Assembly (NCBI RefSeq): GCF_023101765.2
Contig: NC_064232.1
Span: 5,525,933-5,589,932, forward strand
Direction of reading: 5' to 3'
DNA from: Spodoptera frugiperda
Taxonomy: Eukaryota; Arthropoda; Insecta; Lepidoptera; Noctuidae
DNA length: 64,000 nucleotides
In this document: positions 55,252 through 63,975 of the stretch, piece by piece
Layout: every line of letters starts with the position of its first letter
Position numbering within the stretch: the first letter of the stretch is position 1
The notes under the pieces: model-generated
Databases searched by the model: none
What the model saw: only the letters and a program-made list of their open reading frames with translations
What the model was told of the DNA's origin: nothing
Translations under genes and position numbers: made by a program

Positions 55252-58242
55252 TTAAGTACTATGTTTTTTGGTAAGTTCGGTAAGTAACATTTTTCTTAAT
55301 TTATTTTTTAGAGATTGCTTATTTATTTTACTATTAATATTCCTTAACCAATCGTTTTCATTATATAATGTCGGAATCAGATACTTATTGGTTCTTGACC
55401 CATAATAATTTTTACTCGGTGGACGGACTAGCTTATTTTCTCTTACACGCCTTGTATTGTATTTATTTGTAACTTTTTCTTTATTTTGCTGACTATAAAA
55501 TTGTTCAAGAATCAAAAAGTATTTGGCCCGGTCGTGAACAGGAAGTATTTTACATGGAATATACAATTTCTCATAGTTCTGTTTACATTTTTGTTTGACT
55601 TTAGGTGGTACAAGGTATTTAAGAAAGCGGATTTGCAAGGACTTAATGTTATCTAAATAAGTTTTAAAAGTACGACCATAGACACTTAACCCGTAACCTA
55701 TTAGCGATTCGACTAGAGCAAAATAAACAATGCGTAACGTTTTTCTACTTAGTGGCGCTTTTAGTACATAAAACTTGCTCAAAACTGTTCTAAGCTTTGT
55801 GCACACTGTGTCAACGTGCGTCCGCCAGTTGGCGTGGCTGTCCACCCACAGCCCCAGATACTTAAATGTTTTAACATATTCTATATTTTGACAATTACAA
55901 CTAATGTTATTTGCATGCAAGCACTCGTAAGTATGACCCTGTATACTAATATCTGAACTATTGAATCGTTTTGCAACTAAGTTATGAGGTGAGTATAAGT
56001 GCATTATTTTGGTTTTATTTACATTCAGGATGATTCCATTATCATGCGCCCACTTGGTGATGTTAATGAAATCCTCCTGAATCACGGCTCTGGCTTCGAG
56101 TATATTTTTAGAAGAATATAGTAAGCACATATCATCTGCGTACATGTAAACTTGGCACTTTTTAACCACATTTGCTACGCTGTTCACGTGCATGATGTAT
56201 CCGACTGGCCCGAACACGGATCCGGTCGGCACTCCCAGAGCAACCCCAGCTTCCCGTCCCGTGATACCCGCCAAGCTAGTCTGGATGGTTCTTTCGTTTA
56301 GGTAAGTACGGAACCACATATTAGTGGGTCCCCTGATACCACAATCATCCATGGCCTGGAGGAGCACCTCATGGTCTAACGTGTCGAACGCCTTTTTGTA
56401 GTCTATAAAAAGAGCAAGGATTTGGTGACCCTGGTCCAGCCTGTCATTTATATATTCGGAAAACCCCGCCAAAGCCGTTGCCGTGCTGCGACCGCGCCTG
56501 AACCCGTGCTGAGTATCTGATAACAACGTGTGCTGTTCCAGGAACTCGCTGACCTGACCTACTACTATTTTCTCTACTATTTTATTTATTACGGAAAGGA
56601 TGGCAATTGGCCTGTAGTTGGAATATTCAGTATGGGCTCCCTGTTTAAATATAGGTCTTATTAAAGCTTTCTTAAGCAAAGTAGGGTATTGCCCCCTGGA
56701 CAAACACATGTTGACAAAGTGTGCCAAAACAGGTGATATTTGCTTTTTTATTGACTTAAGATCTATAGTTCTTATACAGTCTATGCCTGGCGCCTTGTCA
56801 ATGCTGAGGTTGTCAATGACCTTGGATATTGCGTCACTCCCAACTGGCCTATAACGAAATGTTACAATACTAGGCTTAACATAATGAGATCTATCTAGGA
56901 ACTTTGTGTTACAATTATGCTTAATATTAACAATTTCTTGAGTAAATGTATCTGCAAACTTATTACATATATTGTACATTGTATCACTATTACCCAGGTA
57001 CTTACTCACTATACTATCTATATTAGCTTTTCTTTTACCTAACCAACTGTTAATTTTTTCCCATATCATTTTAGGATTTCCATTGCACTTTTTAATTTCT
57101 TCCTGTTTATATTTATTTTTTTCTTTAAATACTACTTTATTTACCCTATTTCTGTATCTCGTGTATTCTAGTCTTTTTGTATTGTTTTTAGGATCCGCTT
57201 TCCATTCCCTGAATAACTGATCCCTTCGTGTTAACATGTTTTTCAACATTTCTCCTACCCATGGTTGTGACGTTCTTTTTTTCGTATTTGACATAATACT
57301 TTGACTCTCACTATAGATCTTATTAAATACAACATGTAACCTATCGTAAAGTTCTAACGGACATTTAATATCCAACAATTGAGACCAGTTATAATCACAT
57401 ATATTCTTATAAACTAACTTATTATTAATTACATACCGACACTCCATACCCGAATCGTCCATATTTATGCTATTTCCTATAGGAAATGCAACTCCAATCA
57501 TATGGTGATCGGAAATAAAACACTCAATAACAAACGACTCGCACTCCCGCAGCTGTCTCGCTCGCACCCACGCGTGGTCGATGCACGACGCCTCTCTCTC
57601 GCCCGCGACGATCGCCTCGCGCGTCACCTCGCTGTCCGGTATTACACACGTAAGGCCGAGTTCACACAAACAGTCCTTGTACTTGGATGAACACACGTCA
57701 CTCACTACACATAAGTTTATATTGATGTCGCCCACAATGATAACACTTTCGTTTCTCGGTATTGTTTTTATTAACTTTTCCATTTCCGAAATAAACTGTA
57801 ATTTGTTTGTCCTTGGCGGTCTATACACTGCGATAATATTTAAGATAGTTTTATTAATTTGCGTTGTAACATGTAAGATTTCAGCGGAATTGACTCGGGA
57901 TGTTTTTTCTGTTAAAGTTAAGTCTTCTTTTATGTATATCAGCAATCCTCCTCCTCTATTGTTCTCTCTTGTTTTTGTAAATAGATTGTACCCTTGTATA
58001 TAATATAACGGAACCTCTTCTTTCTTAATATTAACTTCGGACAGTACCAGCACATTGATGTATTCTGTATAGCCATTTAATAACACAAGTAATTCATTAA
58101 AGTGCTTCCTAAGTGAACGGATATTTAAATGCAACACTCGCAAGTATTTATCATTGTTTGAGATATTTCGCCTCCAACTACTCAAATTTAAATGCCGATC
58201 ATACTGACATTCCAGTGTATCTATTGTGTCAAATCTATCCAT
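55252..58242 (-). CDS. LINE ORF2: AP-endonuclease and reverse transcriptase (996 aa)
   Basis: Pol protein of a CR1/Jockey-group non-LTR retrotransposon; it nicks target DNA and primes reverse transcription at the nick. Endonuclease, residues about 34-252: HLNIRSL (39-44), LSEVNI with the catalytic Glu (67-72), NNRGGGLLIYI, YRPP (140-143), VGDININ (170-176), SCIDHAWV (219-226), SDHHMI (244-249). Reverse transcriptase, about 523-810: NYRPIAILSVINKIVEKI (542-559), QHGFRRGRST (578-587), FIDYKKAFDTLDH (612-624), GVPTGSVFGPVGY (670-682), YADDMCLLY (701-709), LNVNKTKIM (739-747), FKYLGLWVDS (793-802). Catalytic Asp residues are present. The usual PQGS glutamine is Thr. No internal stop or frameshift. 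The C-terminus (810-996) is Lys-rich. It follows ORF1 after an 85 bp spacer. Confidence 0.95.
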   Translation of the reverse strand: MDRFDTIDTLECQYDRHLNLSSWRRNISNNDKYLRVLHLNIRSLRKHFNELLVLLNGYTEYINVLVLSEVNIKKEEVPLYYIQGYNLFTKTRENNRGGGLLIYIKEDLTLTEKTSRVNSAEILHVTTQINKTILNIIAVYRPPRTNKLQFISEMEKLIKTIPRNESVIIVGDININLCVVSDVCSSKYKDCLCELGLTCVIPDSEVTREAIVAGEREASCIDHAWVRARQLRECESFVIECFISDHHMIGVAFPIGNSINMDDSGMECRYVINNKLVYKNICDYNWSQLLDIKCPLELYDRLHVVFNKIYSESQSIMSNTKKRTSQPWVGEMLKNMLTRRDQLFREWKADPKNNTKRLEYTRYRNRVNKVVFKEKNKYKQEEIKKCNGNPKMIWEKINSWLGKRKANIDSIVSKYLGNSDTMYNICNKFADTFTQEIVNIKHNCNTKFLDRSHYVKPSIVTFRYRPVGSDAISKVIDNLSIDKAPGIDCIRTIDLKSIKKQISPVLAHFVNMCLSRGQYPTLLKKALIRPIFKQGAHTEYSNYRPIAILSVINKIVEKIVVGQVSEFLEQHTLLSDTQHGFRRGRSTATALAGFSEYINDRLDQGHQILALFIDYKKAFDTLDHEVLLQAMDDCGIRGPTNMWFRTYLNERTIQTSLAGITGREAGVALGVPTGSVFGPVGYIMHVNSVANVVKKCQVYMYADDMCLLYSSKNILEARAVIQEDFINITKWAHDNGIILNVNKTKIMHLYSPHNLVAKRFNSSDISIQGHTYECLHANNISCNCQNIEYVKTFKYLGLWVDSHANWRTHVDTVCTKLRTVLSKFYVLKAPLSRKTLRIVYFALVESLIGYGLSVYGRTFKTYLDNIKSLQIRFLKYLVPPKVKQKCKQNYEKLYIPCKILPVHDRAKYFLILEQFYSQQNKEKVTNKYNTRRVRENKLVRPPSKNYYGSRTNKYLIPTLYNENDWLRNINSKINKQSLKNKLRKMLLTELTKKHST

Positions 58243-58327
58243 TATTAAATGCGGTGGAAGTGATCACGCAGTGTGTACGCCGCACTATGCGCGCGCGTTA
58301 GTGTGCTGTCGGTGTGCCTGACTAGGC

Positions 58328-59212
58328 CTACTCAGCTGATGCATCGTTGTTTAATATTTTTTCGATATCGTTTTCGCAACGAATCGACATAATTTTTTTC
58401 TGTTCATCATTCTTTCTTATTAGTATTTTGCCATCTTGAACCCAAATATATTTATAGGTTTTTTTAAGCTGCAACTTTGTAGCCCATAGTAGACTTCTCT
58501 TGTATCGAGTTAAATTTTCATTGATGTAAATCCGGTTATTATTATTCGTGCCATATATTTGGCCGTTAGTTATTACACTCTTACGTACTTCAAGCCATTT
58601 ATTACGTGCATGTTTAGACTTCAAAGTAACAACTACTGGAGGTGGTTTCTCCGACCCGGGTTTTTCTCGTCCCACCCTCTCAACACATTCAATATCACCG
58701 GTGTTCAATTGAAGTTTCTGAGCGATTTGGGTTACGACCTTTGAAATGTCCTCGTTATTATTCTTCTCTAAGCCAGATAACTCCACCTTCTTCTCCTTGT
58801 CCTTCTCTTCTAACTCGTTAACGCGTTCTTCTAGCGATTTATTACACTTTTCTAAGTACGCGTTCTTGTTTTCTAAGGCTCTTATCTTTTTTTCACTTGA
58901 AGATTGAAGTTCACACATCTTGTCGTATTTTTCGGATATAAAATCAACAAGTTCCGTTAACTCGCTCAGTTTCTTCTCCATGTTGAACATAATATCCATT
59001 TTCTTATTCATTTCTGCCAGGATGCTTCTGATATTGAAGTCCTCAGAACTAGGTGACTCGAACGTAGGTACACAGTCCTCACATTTTTCGTTTTTAAAGG
59101 TTATTTTTGCCGCGCATTTTTTATGAAACACAGCTTCACAAGTCCCTTTACATTTAATAATCTCGTCCTTAGCCGAAGCCACAAACTTATTACATTTTTT
59201 ACACTGCACCAT
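58328..59212 (-). CDS. LINE ORF1: zinc finger, coiled coil, nucleic-acid-binding domain (294 aa)
   Basis: The start is the ATG at 59212 in the context CCATGG; an upstream TTG at 59224 is in frame but unlikely to be used. The N-terminus has a PHD-like cysteine/histidine pattern: CKKC, then CKGTC, FHKKC and CEDC within about 50 residues. A Glu/Lys-rich coiled coil follows over about residues 60-150. The C-terminal part (VTQIAQKLQL, ECVERVGREK, VVVTLKSKHARNKW, RIYINENLTRYKRSLLW) resembles the RRM/CTD portion of LINE ORF1 proteins. It probably packages the element's RNA. The frame is open throughout. ORF1 proteins with a PHD-like finger are known in CR1-group elements. Confidence 0.85.
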   Translation of the reverse strand: MVQCKKCNKFVASAKDEIIKCKGTCEAVFHKKCAAKITFKNEKCEDCVPTFESPSSEDFNIRSILAEMNKKMDIMFNMEKKLSELTELVDFISEKYDKMCELQSSSEKKIRALENKNAYLEKCNKSLEERVNELEEKDKEKKVELSGLEKNNNEDISKVVTQIAQKLQLNTGDIECVERVGREKPGSEKPPPVVVTLKSKHARNKWLEVRKSVITNGQIYGTNNNNRIYINENLTRYKRSLLWATKLQLKKTYKYIWVQDGKILIRKNDEQKKIMSIRCENDIEKILNNDASAE

Positions 59213-59344
59213 GGTTACTAACAATAGTCAATACTCCGAACTTCCGAGCGTTCGCGAAAAATAGGCATAAACAGTTAAATTCCGGGAATTACACGACTCG
59301 CAGCCGACGTCGCCGAGCGCGCGCGCGCAACCTCAGTTAGTTTT

Positions 59345-59550
59345 TCTCTTTGCCATTTATCACTCAATCAATCAATTATTTTATTGACAGTTCACTTAAA
59401 CATACCTCCTCACTAAACACGCATCGCACGCGTTTCGTATGACGTCATCAGTACGCATCGCATGTAGGCATTGCTGATGATGCGGTCCGTACGATGCGGA
59501 TCAGTGGACGCAGTTGTATGAGTTTCTGTACAAGACAAACTAAAATCCGT
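59345..59550. other. unrecognised; weak inverted repeat and CRE
   Basis: CACGCATCGCACGCG and GTACGATGCGGATCAGTG are loosely inverted around an ATGACGTCAT palindrome (59441-59450). It may be a decayed MITE. Confidence 0.3.
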
Positions 59551-59557
59551 TTCGTGC

Positions 59558-59918
59558 GTTTTATGCTTGGAAATGACGTATTTGCTCCCACTCCTAAACT
59601 TTGATTCGTGTTATCTAAGTATTGTTATCTTATATGACAAAATGAATAAATACATGTCTAATATTATGTTTTCATTACCTAACTGACGGACTTGACTGCA
59701 CGGTTGGCACGGTGGCTGGGCAACTGCCTGCCGTGCAACGTGTCGCGGGTTCGATTCCCGCATTTAGTAACTCTTTGTGTGATCCACAAATTGTTGTTTT
59801 TTGTCTGGGTGTCATGTGTATGTGAACTTGTATGTTTGTAAACGCACCCACGACACAGGAGAAAATCCTAGTGTGGGTCAACGTTTATAAATTTTTATAT
59901 ACCCCGACATCATCCCTA
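59558..59918 (+). mobile_element. F-family MITE, left-truncated, split by a D SINE
   Basis: F at 59558-59693 (TGCTCCCACTCCTAAACTTT to TTACCTAACTGACGGACTT) resumes at 59889 and ends CATCATCCCTA at 59918. Confidence 0.85.
59694..59888 (+). repeat. D-family tRNA-derived SINE, full length
   Basis: GACTGCACGGTTGGCACGGT head; box B GGTTCGATTCC (59748-59758) intact; tail ACAGGAGAAAATCCTAGTGT. Reference copy for D. Confidence 0.95.
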
Positions 59919-60215
59919 TTAAGCTCCCCAACAAATAAGACAGAGAGGCAAACACTGTCTTTCTCACAAACCTTCAAAGCTCGGCATCTAAGGTAGTTTT
60001 GCATAAACGTCGGTTTAACTTTCACAAACCCGTTTACCTTACTTTCAAATCAGTGCCGCGGTTAAAATTAACTTCGATTCATTAATGACAGTTGCCAAGG
60101 TCGTGTCAATATGCAAATTGGCTTTGCTCCGTACTATTATTTTTTTTTAGAGGGGAAAGACGTACTAATTGCACCCCTGCTCCAACTCCGGGTCAAAGTT
60201 TTGTTTTTTTTTTAC
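59919..60215. other. no recognised gene or repeat
   Basis: Nothing supportable seen. Confidence 0.35.
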
Positions 60216-60221
60216 GTTAAA

Positions 60222-60408
60222 TGGGTCGACGTTTAGCCGTTATCTCGCCTGATGGTAAGTGATAATGCGGCCTACGATGAAGCACGTCTGCCCATAAGCA
60301 ACCTATTCACTCGGGCTTTGAAGACACCCAGGTTATACCCATCAGGAAACACAGACTCCGGCAAGGAGTTCCACTCCCTAGCAGTTCGCACAAGGAAGGA
60401 AACTTGTG
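60222..60408 (-). mobile_element. S LINE 3' remnant
   Basis: The minus strand encodes FVRTAREWNSLPESVF-like sequence from CCTTGTGCGAACTGC through TATAACCTGGGTGTC to the stop near GTAGGCCGC. Confidence 0.75.
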
Positions 60409-60422
60409 GTATTTTGTCAGTA

Positions 60423-60800
60423 ACTGCCGCACTTAGAGACATTTAATGATTACTTAAACTATTCCTTAGTAACGATTTTGATTTTAAAGATCGAAAACAA
60501 TCGCTAAGGACTGGGTTAAGTTACCATTAAACAACTCTGGGGGCCTACTCCGGTTCTCGAATGCGAAGTTTCGTTTAATTTTCGGCCGTAGGTTTTATTA
60601 ATTTACTAATGAAATTACTTAAAATAACGTTTTATTTTTAATTTCAAATCAAAAACGATTTATTTATCTTCATTTCTTTTGTTCATTTTTGTTCACAAAT
60701 GTTCGCAATAAATGGAATTGTAGTAAGAAATTTGCGAAGTTTCGGACGAAACTTCGTTTTTCGTTGAATTAGAGTAGACCCCCTGAGTATCTATAGCGGT
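60423..60800. mobile_element. N-family MITE with O MITE inside its right arm
   Basis: N: ACTGCCGCACTTAGAGACAT, ACTTAAACTATTCCTTAGTA, then AAGGACTGGGTTAAGTTACC, ATTAAACAACTCTG. O at 60539-60783 has GGGGGCCTACTC / GAGTAGACCCCC ends. Confidence 0.75.
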
Positions 60801-60811
60801 AAGAGTCTTAC

Positions 60812-61190
60812 TGTGCTTTTCCACCAGAGATGTGCTATGTAGCTATGCCACGAGGTTGTAGTACACGAGGACTGCACATATATCAACCAGTTTATACTGG
60901 TTTTGTATAGCTTGATGTGCAGCTGTGTACACAAAGTACAACACTTTGGCTCTGAGAAAAATCACAAAATAATTTCAATACAATGGTTGGAAGGTACAAT
61001 TCTAACAACACGATTGATTTGGCTTCAGTTTTCCGGTATTTGTTATTCTGGACAATGATATTGTCAGTAATTTGTACCAAGAAGAGAAGGCTTATCAGGA
61101 AATGTCACATCTTTGGAGTGACTTTCGTAAAGATTTTCGTCTTTCGTAGCATAGCTACATAGCACATCTCTGGTACAACAGCACCCTAAT
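60812..61190. mobile_element. J-family MITE, best-preserved ends
   Basis: GTGCTTTTCCACCAGAGATG, TGCTATGTAGCTATGC is inverted at GCATAGCTACATAGCA, CATCTCTGGTACAACAGCAC. About 36 bp terminal inverted repeats. Confidence 0.8.
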
Positions 61191-61246
61191 AATTGCTATT
61201 GCTAATTTGCATTTTCAAATTTATTAATTCAACCAAATACATTTTA

Positions 61247-61339
61247 CTAATATTAAGAATGCGAATGTTTGTGTGTATGTTGGTTATTCAATCACATAAA
61301 AACGGCTAAAGAAATCCGGATGAAATTTGGGACATGGCT
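61247..61339 (+). repeat. Q-family repeat, 5' part
   Basis: ACTAATATTAAGAATGCGAA, AAAGAAATCCGGATGAAATT; cut by a B SINE. Confidence 0.6.
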
Positions 61340-61680
61340 TTTTTTAAGGGCGGAAAATCATCGAATGACCTCTCTCTCTCGCCTTGGGCGAAGCGAGAGG
61401 GAGTGTCAGACTCTTACTGACTAAAAACTACCCTGTTCCTACACCTGCTTTTCGAGCCGGATCCCCGGTAACCCGCTAGGCAATCCGCAGCTCCGGGTCG
61501 GCATCAGCTCTACTGGGCTCCATATGTTGTGGTCCGACGGTCGGTGTTTCTCGCGACTACTAGGGCACGAAGAGGTTTGTTCCCTGATATGTCCCGCCTC
61601 CTCCTCAGCCAGCACGACTGCTTCGCAGTCAAGGAGGAGACACATAGTCCCCCTCGCTTCTTTTCTTCTCCTTTAATAAT
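61340..61680 (-). repeat. B-family SINE, long form
   Basis: Core to GCAATCCGCAGCTCCGG, then GGCATCAGCTCTACTGGGCT and a GC-rich extension with a GACTGC-TTC-GCAGTC hairpin (61616-61630). Confidence 0.8.
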
Positions 61681-61794
61681 ATCATCTGATTTATTTCGTT
61701 GCGGGATCCAGACTGTTATTCATGTCCCTGAGACGCGCAGCTAATTGTCGGTAGCAGGTAGCAGCGCGACAATCGCCGCGTCGTGTGTCGCGGA

Positions 61795-61885
61795 ATGATG
61801 CTCATGAATATGAGCCTCTAGCATGGCTTAAATCTAATTGAGTTCCTCGTCAAACAGTTACGTGAGTAAGCCGATAACATAATAA
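61795..61885 (+). repeat. T-family repeat
   Basis: GTCGCGGAATGATGCTCATG, CCTCTAGCATGGCTTAAATC, AACAGTTACGTGAGTAAGCC. Confidence 0.65.
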
Positions 61886-62328
61886 TTAATTTAGTATGTC
61901 TTACGAAAGTTATAATGAAACTTCTAATGACCTTAACAAAGATAGCAAAAAATACATAGGCTAGAATGTCACTAAGATATAACCTTTATGCTAATTAGGA
62001 CACGACTAATGAATTAATAATAGTATCATGGCTCGTTTTACTATTATAATGGTCCATTATACAATTAGTGATGCTGGGTCGCAGTTGATTATTGTCTGTT
62101 AGTTGTATTGTGTAGTAATTTGTTAGTACCTAGTCATATTTAGCGCCTTCATATAAGTGCTTGATAAACTTATGTGATAGATAGTTCATACAAATTATGT
62201 TCTTAATTCTAATTTTTCTGGCACATAGCTGCTATATAGACATTGTGAATCTGGCTCTTAGTTATCATACAGCCATTAAATATATCCTAACTTCACTTCG
62301 GGTCCTGCAGTTTTTTTTAACGTTCATA
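61886..62328. other. no recognised gene or repeat
   Basis: AT-rich DNA. Confidence 0.35.
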
Positions 62329-62329
62329 A

Positions 62330-62440
62330 GTCTGCGTTGGGCCACCAACCCGCTTACTGCCAGGACGGCGAAGCGAAGATGTGGCCGAAGATGGTACACA
62401 CAGACGTAGACAGTAGTTACCTATTCACTCTGCTATTGAG
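62330..62440 (-). mobile_element. U LINE 3' remnant
   Basis: GGGCCACCAACCCGCTTACT, GCCAGGACGGCGAAGCGAAG, ACCTATTCACTCTG, as in 42295-42380. Confidence 0.7.
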
Positions 62441-62449
62441 CTACGAACG

Positions 62450-62700
62450 GGCTAGCCGCTAGCAGGTTACTGCGGCTCCAGCTTAAAGCAGGAGTAGGAA
62501 CGAGGTGGTGTTTAGTCAGTAAGAGTCTGACACTCCTTCTCTCCGGCTCAAAGAGCAGGAGTAGGAACTCCTATTATTTGATCCAGAGCCCCGGTAAACC
62601 CACTAGGTGGTCCGCAAATCCAGGTCAGGCATCAGCCCTACTGGTCCCTATCTGTAGTAGTAAGATGGCTCTTTCAAGCACGCGCAGAAAGCGACGTTGT
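62450..62700. repeat. two B-family pieces in opposite orientation
   Basis: Plus: GCAGGTTACTGCGGCTCCAG to GAGTCTGACACTCC. Minus: CCAGAGCCCCGGTAAACCCA, GGTCCGCAAATCCAGG and the extension GCATCAGCCCTACTGGTCCC. Confidence 0.75.
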
Positions 62701-62822
62701 CCTGACGCAGTTTCCTGGCCCTGGCATCGAATTCAGGACCTTGTACTCAGTTAACACCCTTGATGACCCTTGTACTTTCCTCAACGAGGCAATGAAATGC
62801 AATATCATTAAATATGAGTCTG

Positions 62823-63015
62823 TAATCATTGGATCATCGTCCATTTAAATTAGACCCTGTTTCTGTAGTAGTTAATTTGACACCATAGTTCATTTTATAT
62901 TGGACTCTAATTAATGGATCGTCCATTTAAATAAGACCTTGTTTCTCTAATAGATAATTTGACATTGTGGCTTATTTTATATTAGACATTAATTAGTAGG
63001 TTATCAATTTAAATC
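62823..63015 (+). repeat. 82 bp tandem repeat, about 2.3 units
   Basis: GTCCATTTAAATTAGACC and GTCCATTTAAATAAGACC begin 82 bp apart, and ATCAATTTAAATC follows 82 bp later. TTCATTTTATATTGGACTCT / TTATTTTATATTAGACATTA also match. Confidence 0.75.
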
Positions 63016-63059
63016 TGCTGCTAAGTCTCTGACTGTCTGACAAGTCGAGCAAAAAAAAG

Positions 63060-63152
63060 CGCTTCGCTTGAAGCTTCCTTGTGCGAACTGCTAGGAGTGG
63101 AACTCCTTGCCGGGGTCTGTGTTTCCTGATGGGTATAACCTGGGTGGGTTCT
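63060..63152 (+). mobile_element. S LINE remnant fused to A
   Basis: GCTTCCTTGTGCGAACTGCT, GAACTCCTTGCCGGGGTCTG, GATGGGTATAACCTGGGTGG; then A begins. Confidence 0.75.
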
Positions 63153-63345
63153 GGGCTTTTAGGGGTTATGAATTTAAGGGTTGTTGGGGTATCGGGGATT
63201 GGGAATAATGGAAAGGAGTAGTTGGCCTCCGGTAATCTCACTCACACAACGAAATACAACGCAATCATTGTTTCACATCGGTTTTCTTTGAGGCCGCTCC
63301 AATCGAGCTGGCCCATTCGTGCCGAAGCATGGCTCTCCCACACAT
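63153..63345 (-). repeat. A-family element, 5' part
   Basis: GGGGTTATGAATTTAAGGGT to GAAGCATGGCTCTCCCACAC. Confidence 0.85.
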
Positions 63346-63595
63346 GGTAAAAGAAACTTGTAAAATGGTTTAGACTTCAGTAGTTCCGGATCAATTCGAT
63401 TGAATGTAAAAAATAATAAAATATTTCCCTATGACAATATACTGTTAATTTTTTTTTTATTTCATTTGTTCGCAATATCAAGGGCTTGGTTTGACAAAAA
63501 TCAATGGGGACATGTAGCCATGAGCAATGACCTTAGCCTACGACAGACAGTTCTCCGGAGCGATCGATAGTGTTATCATGAAACTTTTATCTGTT

Positions 63596-63695
63596 GACTG
63601 AACAGTCACTGTGACTGGGCGACCGGCTGCTGCGTGATGCGTCGCAGGTTGGATTTCGGAACTATTCTTTATGTGATCAGTAAATTGTCTACTCA
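63596..63695 (+). repeat. D-family SINE, degraded
   Basis: TGACTGGGCGACCGGCTGCT, CGCAGGTTGGATTTCGGAAC; cut by C. Confidence 0.6.
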
Positions 63696-63705
63696 ACTCA
63701 ACTTC

Positions 63706-63975
63706 ACGCGTTTTATCCCCGAAGGGGTAGGCCGAGGTGCCCAGTACGGCACGTAATGTCACTGAATAATGTACAGTTGTACACCCACTTTTCACAATTT
63801 ATGTTGTAAGTCCCATGTAATGTGTTACATTACATGTGTGTTATGTGACACATTTCCAGACTCCGCGCTACTACTGAGAATTTTTTAGAAAATCCGAAAA
63901 AAAGCCCAGCAATACTTTGCCCGACCCGGGAATCGAATCCGAGACCCCTTGTACGGCAGTCACACACGAGGCAAT
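63706..63975 (-). repeat. C-family tRNA-derived SINE
   Basis: CGCGTTTTATCCCCGAAGGG to CACGAGGCAATC; box B region GACCCGGGAATCGAATCCGA. A local TGTAATGTGTTACATTACATG palindrome is inserted. Confidence 0.85.

Larger units (their letters stand above)
54960..59340 (-). mobile_element. CR1/Jockey-group non-LTR retrotransposon, two intact ORFs
   Basis: The element reads on the minus strand: a GC-rich 5' UTR with a GCGCGCGCGC run (59319-59328), ORF1, an 85 bp spacer, ORF2, then about 290 bp of AT-rich 3' UTR. The 3' UTR holds a 7 bp-stem hairpin (55024-55030 with 55037-55043) and an AATAAA-like signal near 54987. The 3' end appears to be AT-rich without a long poly(A). I could not find a clear target duplication, so both ends are estimates. 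Open frames imply recent insertion. Confidence 0.85.

Noticed and set aside
57581..58003. 140-codon plus-strand open frame
   Set aside because: Antisense to the LINE endonuclease domain, which has all catalytic motifs on the other strand.
59694..59770. tRNA gene
   Set aside because: D SINE head, for the same reasons.
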